From NCBI GenBank assembly GCA_028033615.1, contig JAOFDG010000007.1, positions 1 to 50,160 on the forward strand: a stretch of DNA of 50,160 nucleotides, written 5' to 3'. Positions 43,761 through 50,160 of the stretch are shown in pieces. Under the pieces are notes generated by a model. It had not been told where the DNA came from and did not search any database. It saw only the letters and a program-made list of their open reading frames with translations. Source of the DNA: Verrucomicrobiales bacterium. Its GTDB lineage: Bacteria; Verrucomicrobiota; Verrucomicrobiia; Verrucomicrobiales; DEV007. Numbering within the stretch: position 1 is the first letter of the stretch; the number at the start of each line of letters is the position of its first letter. Made by a program: the position numbers and the translations under genes.

Positions 43761-43822
43761 TTTAAAACGCCTTACTCATTATTTACATTTATAGAAAATG
43801 ACGTTTCCAGTGTAAACAAAAA

Positions 43823-43854
43823 GCTGGGCCACCACATGAGAGTGGAAGCCCAGC
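43823..43854 (-). terminator. Intrinsic terminator of the rpoBC operon
   Basis: Outer stem GCTGGGC (43823-43829) with GCCCAGC (43848-43854) and an inner stem CCAC (43832-43835) with GTGG (43842-43845), with two unpaired bases on each side between them. On the minus strand it is followed by TTTTTGTTT. It lies 23 bp after the rpoC stop codon and before bioA, so it should end the rpoB-rpoC transcript. Confidence 0.85.
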
Positions 43855-43877
43855 ATAATTATGCTAAATGCAAATAT

Positions 43878-46800
43878 TTACGCCTCTATAGGTTGAATCT
43901 CTTCTTCAGCCTCAGCATTTTCTGAGTTTTCTTCTGAAGCACTGTCATCGAGTTCGGGCGGTTCAACCGTTTCAAGAGGCTGGATTCTTTTCTTAGTGGC
44001 GAATCCTGAACCTGCTGGAATAAGGTGCCCCATAATCACATTTTCTTTAAACCCTTTGAGAAGATCACTCTTCCCTAAAGTAGCTGCATCAGTTAAAACA
44101 CGCGTTGTATCTTGGAAGCTTGCAGCAGAAATGAAACTTTCTGTTTCTAGGGATGCTTTAGTAATTCCGAGCAGCACTGGTTCACCCTCTGCAGGCTTAC
44201 CTCCCTGCTCTTCAATCTCTTCATTAATTCTAATGAATTCAGTTCTTTCAACCTGATCTCCCCATAAAAATAAAGTGTCACCAGGATCCGTGATACGAAC
44301 CTTCCTAAGCATCTGCCGGACAATAATTTCTATGTGCTTATCATTAATTTCAACACCTTGAAGTCTGTACACTTCCTGAACCTCAAAAACAAGGTGTTCC
44401 ATCAATGCGTGGGTACCAAGTATTTCGAGAATCTCGTGAGGAACCACAGGTCCGTCAGTAAGTAAGTCTGCCCTTTTAACAACATCATCCTCATAAACAG
44501 TAATATGCTTATTTCTTGGAATTAAGTGTTCAGCTATTTCACCAGTATTAGGATCGGTAATGATTAACTTTCTCTTACCGCGTGACATTCCGTCAAACCC
44601 AACAACACCATCAATCTTAGCAATCTCAGCATTATCTTTTGGCTTTCTAGCCTCAAATAGCTCAGCCACTCTAGGAAGACCACCGGTAATATCTTTAGTC
44701 TTTGCAACTTTTCTCGGCGTCCTAGCCAATAATGTTCCACCTTGAACAGTCTCCTTGTCTTTTACTGATAAGTGCGCTCCAGTAGGCACAGAATAACTTG
44801 CTAGAATTTCACTAGTCTTTGGATCAGTAATGACAATCTGAGGATGCAAATCCTCCTTGTGTTCAATGACAACCATACCCTCAACACCTGTAGCATCATC
44901 TTTTTCTTTCTTAACAGTAATTCCAGAAATCATATCACGGAATTCAATCTTACCTCCTTTTTCGGTGATAATAGGAACATTGTGAGGGTCCCAAGTAGCA
45001 ATTTGATCTCCTCGAGAAACTTCTGAACCATCGGCAGGGTCAATAACTGTTCCAATCACTAGTGGATGAGATTCAAGTTCCATGCCTTTATCATCGAGAA
45101 TAGCTACTGATCCACTCTTGTTGAGTACGATAAATTTACCATCTAGTGATTCAACTGTTCTTAGGTCTTTGTAACGAACCTTACCATTATTACCAATATT
45201 GATAACTGGTTGTTTGAGGGCCTGCTGAGCAACACCACCAATGTGGAAAGTACGCATTGTAAGCTGCGTACCAGGCTCACCGATTGATTGTGCAGCAATA
45301 ATTCCTACTGCTTGACCAATCTCAACTGGTTCGCTGTTTGCTAAGTTCAACCCATAGCACAACGCACAGCAACCTCTTGGAGACTCGCAAGTTAAAACAG
45401 AGCGAATACGCATTTTCTCAACCCCGATATCCTGTAACTTCAAAGATATTGGCTCATCGATTAATTGATCAACTTCTACAATAACCTCCTGTGAAACAGG
45501 GTCTGTAATTTTTTCACAACTGGTACGTCCATACACCCTAGTAGAAAGCTCAACGACTTCCTCATCTCCTTCATAAACAGAGGCAACAGTAATTCCTTGC
45601 GTAGTACCACAATCAGATTCAGTGATTATGACATCCTGTGAAACATCTACAAGTTTTCTAGTTAGATAACCGGAATCAGCTGTTTTAAGAGCCGTATCTG
45701 CAAGTCCCTTACGTGCGCCGTGAGTAGAAACAAAATATTCAAGAACTGATAAACCTTCACGGAAATTAGATGTGATCGGTCTTTCAATAATTTCTCCAGA
45801 TGGTTTAGCCATCAACCCTCGCATACCAGACAGTTGTTTAATTTGCTGCTTATTACCACGAGCACCGGAATCAACCATCATGTAAAGTGGGTTGGCTATC
45901 TCATTACCATCATTATACTCTAGCGTACGATACAAGGCACTTGCAATTTTATCTCCTGCAGCTGTCCATATATCAATTACTTTATTGTAGCGCTCACCGT
46001 CCGTAATAATACCTTTAGTGTATTGCTTTTGAACAACATCCAATTGCTTATATGCATTCTTGAGCTCGACTTGTTTTTCATTAGGAATCACCATATCCGT
46101 GATTCCAATTGAAACACCTGCTCTAGTTGCCTCTTTAAAGCCTAACTGCTTAAGAAGGTCTAAAGTTTTAACTGTCTCTTTAGGGCCTGAGACTTGGAAA
46201 GTTCTCCATATGAGATCAGAAAGTTGTTTCTTTGCGATAGTTTCATTAATGAAGCCTAGAGATTTACCACTTTCATTTTCAACCTTAGGCCAAATTTCAT
46301 TAAATCTAACTCGACCCGGGGTAGTTTCTATAATTACAGATTTAGGGTCTCCATAAATAGTGTCTTTACCACGATCTGGATTAGCTAAGCGAATTTTACA
46401 ATGAAGAGAAAGAGCTCGCTCGGCCACCGCGTATTCTACCTCTGTAGTGGATTCAAATAGAGGAATCCTCTTATCATCAGCATCCTTATAAGTAATATGA
46501 TGTCTATGATGAGTTAAGAAATAACTTCCAAGAGTGATATCCTGAGAAGGTGTCGTAATCGGTCGACCGCTAGATGGGGAGAAAATATTGTTTGGTGCTA
46601 ACATCAACAACCTAGCTTCCATTTGAGCCTCAATAGATAAAGGCACATGAACAGCCATCTGATCACCATCAAAGTCCGCGTTGTAAGCTGAACAGGTTAG
46701 CGGATGTAAGCGTATAGCGGAACCTTCAATTAAGACCGGCTCAAATGCTTGTATTGATAATCTGTGAAGAGTCGGTGCACGATTCAATAATACAGGATGG

Positions 46801-48065
46801 CCTTTAGTAACTTCCTCAAGAATATCCCAAACTTCGGGAGTTTTCCTTTCGATCATCTTTTTCGCGGACCTTACAGTGTGAACATAACCAAGTTCCTTTA
46901 ATCTCCTTATGATAAAAGGTTCAAAAAGAACAAGAGCCATCTTCTTTGGAAGGCCACATTGATGAAGTTTAAGTTCAGGCCCTATAACAATAACAGAACG
47001 GCCAGAATAATCGACTCTCTTGCCAAGTAAGTTTTGACGAAATCTTCCACCCTTACCCTTCAACATATCAGATAGAGATTTTAGAGCGCGATTGCCAGCA
47101 CCCGTAACCGCTCTACCATGTCTACCATTATCAAAAAGAGCATCAACAGCTTCCTGAAGCATCCTTTTTTCATTTCTAATAATAACTTCTGGCGTCTTAA
47201 GCTGAAGTAAATTTTTGAGACGATTATTTCTATTAATGACACGTCTGTATAAATCGTTAAGATCGGAAGTAGCAAATCTTCCCCCTTCTAGTGGAACCAA
47301 AGGTCTTAGATCCGGAGGTATGACAGGCAGAACCTCAAGAATCATCCATTCAGGCCTAGTATGACTACCAGCAAAACCCTGAGCTAATTTAAGCCTCTTT
47401 GATAGTTTCTTTCTAACCTGTTTTGAGCGAGTTTTAGTCATCGCATCCTCAAGCTCTGCAACTAATGAAATGAGATCTATGCCCGCAAGAAGATCACGAA
47501 CAGCTTCTGCTCCCATTCCTGCACGAAAACTATCCTCTCCAAATTCCTCTTCAGCTTCGCGCAATTCTTGCTCAGTGAGCAATTGAGCTAATTCTAGAGG
47601 CGTATTCCCTGGGTCAGTAACGATATAATCCTCATAATATATAACCCTCTCGAGCATTCTTGCGCTCATATCAAGCATAAGGCCTATGCGCGAGGGCATA
47701 CACTTGTAAAACCAGATGTGACTAACTGGTACAGCAAGTTCTATATGCCCTTGTCTTTCCCGGCGCACTCTGGACAAGGTAACTTCAACTCCACAGCGGT
47801 CGCATATTACTCCCTTGTGCTTAATCCTTTTGTACTTTCCGCAAGCACACTCCCAATCCTTAGTAGGACCAAAAATTCGCTCACAAAAAAGGCCACCTTT
47901 TTCTGGTTTGAATGTTCTATAGTTTATCGTTTCTGGATTCTTTACTTCACCGAAACTCCAGCTCCGAATCGTATCGGCAGCAGCAACAGTAATGTTAACC
48001 TGATCGAAACCAGATTCTTTTTTATCAGCTCCAAAAAGCTCTTGGATATTGGACTCAACGCTCAT
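43878..48065 (-). CDS. rpoC: DNA-directed RNA polymerase subunit beta'
   Basis: A complete 1,395-residue beta' subunit. The N-terminal zinc site has Cys73, Cys75, Cys88 and Cys91 ([10 protein letters not shown] ... ICDRCGVEV). The rudder and lid follow, then [16 protein letters not shown] (428-443) and the catalytic NADFDGDQM (462-470) with Asp464, 466 and 468 binding Mg. The second zinc site is around [13 protein letters not shown], and the trigger loop is [16 protein letters not shown]. The C-terminal tail is acidic and of low complexity. It follows rpoB by 45 bp in the same direction; a bipartite terminator follows. Sequence is of ordinary housekeeping type. Confidence 0.99.
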   Translation of the reverse strand: MSVESNIQELFGADKKESGFDQVNITVAAADTIRSWSFGEVKNPETINYRTFKPEKGGLFCERIFGPTKDWECACGKYKRIKHKGVICDRCGVEVTLSRVRRERQGHIELAVPVSHIWFYKCMPSRIGLMLDMSARMLERVIYYEDYIVTDPGNTPLELAQLLTEQELREAEEEFGEDSFRAGMGAEAVRDLLAGIDLISLVAELEDAMTKTRSKQVRKKLSKRLKLAQGFAGSHTRPEWMILEVLPVIPPDLRPLVPLEGGRFATSDLNDLYRRVINRNNRLKNLLQLKTPEVIIRNEKRMLQEAVDALFDNGRHGRAVTGAGNRALKSLSDMLKGKGGRFRQNLLGKRVDYSGRSVIVIGPELKLHQCGLPKKMALVLFEPFIIRRLKELGYVHTVRSAKKMIERKTPEVWDILEEVTKGHPVLLNRAPTLHRLSIQAFEPVLIEGSAIRLHPLTCSAYNADFDGDQMAVHVPLSIEAQMEARLLMLAPNNIFSPSSGRPITTPSQDITLGSYFLTHHRHHITYKDADDKRIPLFESTTEVEYAVAERALSLHCKIRLANPDRGKDTIYGDPKSVIIETTPGRVRFNEIWPKVENESGKSLGFINETIAKKQLSDLIWRTFQVSGPKETVKTLDLLKQLGFKEATRAGVSIGITDMVIPNEKQVELKNAYKQLDVVQKQYTKGIITDGERYNKVIDIWTAAGDKIASALYRTLEYNDGNEIANPLYMMVDSGARGNKQQIKQLSGMRGLMAKPSGEIIERPITSNFREGLSVLEYFVSTHGARKGLADTALKTADSGYLTRKLVDVSQDVIITESDCGTTQGITVASVYEGDEEVVELSTRVYGRTSCEKITDPVSQEVIVEVDQLIDEPISLKLQDIGVEKMRIRSVLTCESPRGCCALCYGLNLANSEPVEIGQAVGIIAAQSIGEPGTQLTMRTFHIGGVAQQALKQPVINIGNNGKVRYKDLRTVESLDGKFIVLNKSGSVAILDDKGMELESHPLVIGTVIDPADGSEVSRGDQIATWDPHNVPIITEKGGKIEFRDMISGITVKKEKDDATGVEGMVVIEHKEDLHPQIVITDPKTSEILASYSVPTGAHLSVKDKETVQGGTLLARTPRKVAKTKDITGGLPRVAELFEARKPKDNAEIAKIDGVVGFDGMSRGKRKLIITDPNTGEIAEHLIPRNKHITVYEDDVVKRADLLTDGPVVPHEILEILGTHALMEHLVFEVQEVYRLQGVEINDKHIEIIVRQMLRKVRITDPGDTLFLWGDQVERTEFIRINEEIEEQGGKPAEGEPVLLGITKASLETESFISAASFQDTTRVLTDAATLGKSDLLKGFKENVIMGHLIPAGSGFATKKRIQPLETVEPPELDDSASEENSENAEAEEEIQPIEA

Positions 48066-48110
48066 GATTTTAATCAGTCTTAAATCTCTAAATTATTATT
48101 ATTTCTATAT

Positions 48111-50160
48111 TTATGCAGTACTTCTATTCTCGTCGACGGTAGGACTTGAACCCTCTCCAACTTTCACATCTAAACAAAGGCTTCTCATTTCCTTTATCAA
48201 AACATTGAATGATTCAGGTGTTCCCGCATCAAGGCTATTGTCTCCTTTAACAATGGATTCATAAATTCTTGTTCGACCTTGAACGTCGTCAGACTTAACT
48301 GTTAATAACTCTTGCAAGGTATAGGCAGCGCCATAAGCCTCTAGAGCCCACACTTCCATTTCTCCAAATCTCTGACCTCCGTATTGAGCTTTGCCACCAA
48401 GCGGTTGCTGGGTAACAAGTGAATATGGTCCTACAGCTCTTGCATGAATCTTATCAGCAACGAGGTGTCCTAGTTTTAACATATAAATATAACCTACAAC
48501 AACTTCCTGATAGAAAGGATCTCCTGTTAAACCGTCATATAATTGAGATTTTCCATTTAGGCCAATCCAATTATAACCTTCTGTACCCTTCGCTTCTTTT
48601 AAGTAATCAAGGATTCTAGTTTCTGGAATACCGTCAAAAATTGGCGTGGCAACTTTAAAGCCAAGAGCTTTAGCTGCGACCCCTAAGTGAGTTTCAAGCA
48701 CCTGACCGACGTTCATCCTTGATGGCACTCCAAGAGGGTTCAAACAAATATCAACTGGTGTTCCATCATCAAGGAAAGGCATGTCTTCTTCAGGAACAAT
48801 CTTTGCCACAACACCTTTGTTACCATGCCTACCAGCCATCTTATCTCCTACCGATAATTTACGCTTACTGGCAACGTAAACTCTAACAGATTTAATTATA
48901 CCTGGATCAACCTCATCACCGCTCTCCATACGGTCCAATGATCTCTCACGCTCGGAGTCAACATCACTGAATTTTGGAGCGAAACTAGAAATAATGTCCA
49001 TTATCTTATTTCTGATGGGTGATGGATCAATTTCAATTGAGTCGTGAGAAGCCGCCAACTTGCGTAGCAAGGTTTTGGTTATCTTTCGATTAGCAGGAAT
49101 AATTAATTCACCTGATTTACTATCTACAACATCTAGAGGTATCTTTTCTCCAAGAAGAATATCCGAAAGCTTCTCAGTGAGTTGATCGGTTAATTCATCT
49201 CGTTTCTTCTTGTGATCCGAATCAATACTTTTAAGCTGTTTTTTCATTTCAGCTTCTGACATTTGCTCCTTCTCAGCAACGTTTCTGGAAGAAACTCTTA
49301 CATCCATAACTATTCCAGTGCACCCTGATGGGACACGCAGGGATGTATCTTTAACATCAGCAGCTTTTTCGCCAAATATTGCTCTTAGAAGACGCTCTTC
49401 GGGAGCCAATTCTGTTTCACTCTTTGGAGTAATCTTACCGACAAGAATATCGCCAGGCTTAACTTCCGCACCTATCCTAATAACGCCATCAGGACCAAGA
49501 TCAGCTAAGGCTTCTTCCCCAACATTTGGAATATCTCGAGTTATCTCCTCTGGTCCAAGTTTTGTATCTCTAGCGCCGACATCAAAATTCGAAATATGAA
49601 TTGATGTGTAAACATCGTCTTTAACTACTCTTTGTGAAATTGTAATAGCATCCTCAAAGTTATATCCATTCCAAGGCATGAACGCAACGAGAACATTTTT
49701 CCCAAGGGCGAGTTCTCCTTGTTCAGTACAAGGTCCATCCGCAAGAACATCGCCTTCTTTAACCTCTTGGCCTTTTGAAACGATTGGCTTTTGGTTAATA
49801 CAAGTTCCTGAATTTGAACGCATGAACTTTCTCAGAGGATAGACATAAATTCCTTTACCCGGTTCACTTTTAAGCTTTCTTGGATCAGATAAAAATTTCT
49901 GATCAGAAACATGAAGTTCACCGTTTGGTGTAACTACAATCAATTCAGCAGTAGCCGCAGCTACCTTTCCAGACCCTTCTGAAACCACAACGGCTCTAGA
50001 GTCTCTAGCAGCCTTGCCTTCCATTCCTGTACCAACCAATGGTGATTCAGCACACAGTAATGGAACTCCCTGACGTTGCATATTAGAACCCATGAGTGCA
50101 CGGTTAGCGTCATCATGCTCTAAAAATGGAATCAATGAAGCAGCAATTGAAACTAATTGC
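48111..50160 (-). CDS. rpoB: DNA-directed RNA polymerase subunit beta, C-terminal part
   Basis: About 682 residues of the beta subunit are visible; the frame is open to the right edge, so the N-terminal half is missing. Segments present include [79 protein letters not shown], the [20 protein letters not shown] switch region and the clamp segment [21 protein letters not shown] moderately charged lineage-specific insert with many Lys and Ser residues lies between about 49000 and 49270. It is the promoter-proximal gene of the rpoB-rpoC pair; the promoter and rplL are beyond the window. Confidence 0.99.
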   Translation of the reverse strand, partial: QLVSIAASLIPFLEHDDANRALMGSNMQRQGVPLLCAESPLVGTGMEGKAARDSRAVVVSEGSGKVAAATAELIVVTPNGELHVSDQKFLSDPRKLKSEPGKGIYVYPLRKFMRSNSGTCINQKPIVSKGQEVKEGDVLADGPCTEQGELALGKNVLVAFMPWNGYNFEDAITISQRVVKDDVYTSIHISNFDVGARDTKLGPEEITRDIPNVGEEALADLGPDGVIRIGAEVKPGDILVGKITPKSETELAPEERLLRAIFGEKAADVKDTSLRVPSGCTGIVMDVRVSSRNVAEKEQMSEAEMKKQLKSIDSDHKKKRDELTDQLTEKLSDILLGEKIPLDVVDSKSGELIIPANRKITKTLLRKLAASHDSIEIDPSPIRNKIMDIISSFAPKFSDVDSERERSLDRMESGDEVDPGIIKSVRVYVASKRKLSVGDKMAGRHGNKGVVAKIVPEEDMPFLDDGTPVDICLNPLGVPSRMNVGQVLETHLGVAAKALGFKVATPIFDGIPETRILDYLKEAKGTEGYNWIGLNGKSQLYDGLTGDPFYQEVVVGYIYMLKLGHLVADKIHARAVGPYSLVTQQPLGGKAQYGGQRFGEMEVWALEAYGAAYTLQELLTVKSDDVQGRTRIYESIVKGDNSLDAGTPESFNVLIKEMRSLCLDVKVGEGSSPTVDENRSTA

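Noticed and set aside
43996-46356. Open frames opposite rpoC and rpoB
   Set aside because: They are short, lack recognisable domains and arise from codon usage of the strongly conserved polymerase genes.
1-50160. tRNA genes, CRISPR arrays, insertion sequences
   Set aside because: Intergenic regions were read for cloverleaf T-loop patterns, regular spaced repeats and transposase motifs; none was found.

Overview
The window is about 50 kb of AT-rich (by eye just under 40% GC) bacterial chromosome, densely packed with single genes and short operons on both strands. It looks like a marine or freshwater member of the Verrucomicrobiota (PVC group). Supporting this are two secreted formylglycine sulfatases, a secreted PQQ-type beta-propeller with embedded EF-hands, a di-haem MauG-type peroxidase, a short-form YebC beginning MGRAFEYRRA, a piece of what looks like a PPi-type PEP carboxykinase, and the near absence of Shine-Dalgarno sequences before start codons. 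The phylum call is inference from gene content and protein style; no rRNA or tRNA gene was seen, and no transposase, phage gene or CRISPR array.

Layout. 1-3.9 kb: 3' end of a large PEPCK-like gene, a DadA-type oxidoreductase and a sulfatase. 3.9-6.6 kb: a two-gene minus-strand operon of a methyltransferase and an unusual ferritin-like (DUF455) plus ATP-grasp fusion. 6.7-14 kb: housekeeping genes (metX, ychF, NIF3-like, alkyladenine glycosylase, L,D-transpeptidase, asd-ispA, psd) with a 45-residue lipoprotein gene and its terminator at 10.4-10.6 kb. 14-20.8 kb: a long inverted repeat, a papain-like peptidase, fetAB exporter, acnB and an S1-domain regulator. 20.9-30.8 kb: envelope and carbohydrate functions (GH13 amylase, EF-hand PQQ propeller, GH25-like lipoprotein, cytochrome peroxidase, fatty-acid desaturase, cyclic-nucleotide-binding protein, second sulfatase). 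30.8-36.1 kb: fxsA, yebC, SOUL haem-binding protein, mazG, terC, ROK kinase and coaX.

36.2-39 kb is the regulatory highlight. The ammonium transporter gene and a neighbouring outer-membrane beta-barrel gene each have, upstream on the minus strand, a match to the sigma-54 (-24/-12) promoter with exact GG-N10-GC spacing. A strong 36-bp dyad lies between the two genes, about 137 bp upstream of the amt promoter. This suggests a nitrogen-controlled uptake regulon pairing an inner-membrane channel with an outer-membrane porin.

39-50.2 kb: a Xer-type recombinase, hisF, an SSF symporter with a small DUF3311-like partner, bioA, and the rpoB-rpoC operon with a clear terminator after rpoC; rpoB runs off the right edge.

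The best candidate for an undescribed system is the DUF455/ATP-grasp fusion with its adjacent methyltransferase; the best-supported regulatory observation is the paired sigma-54 promoters.
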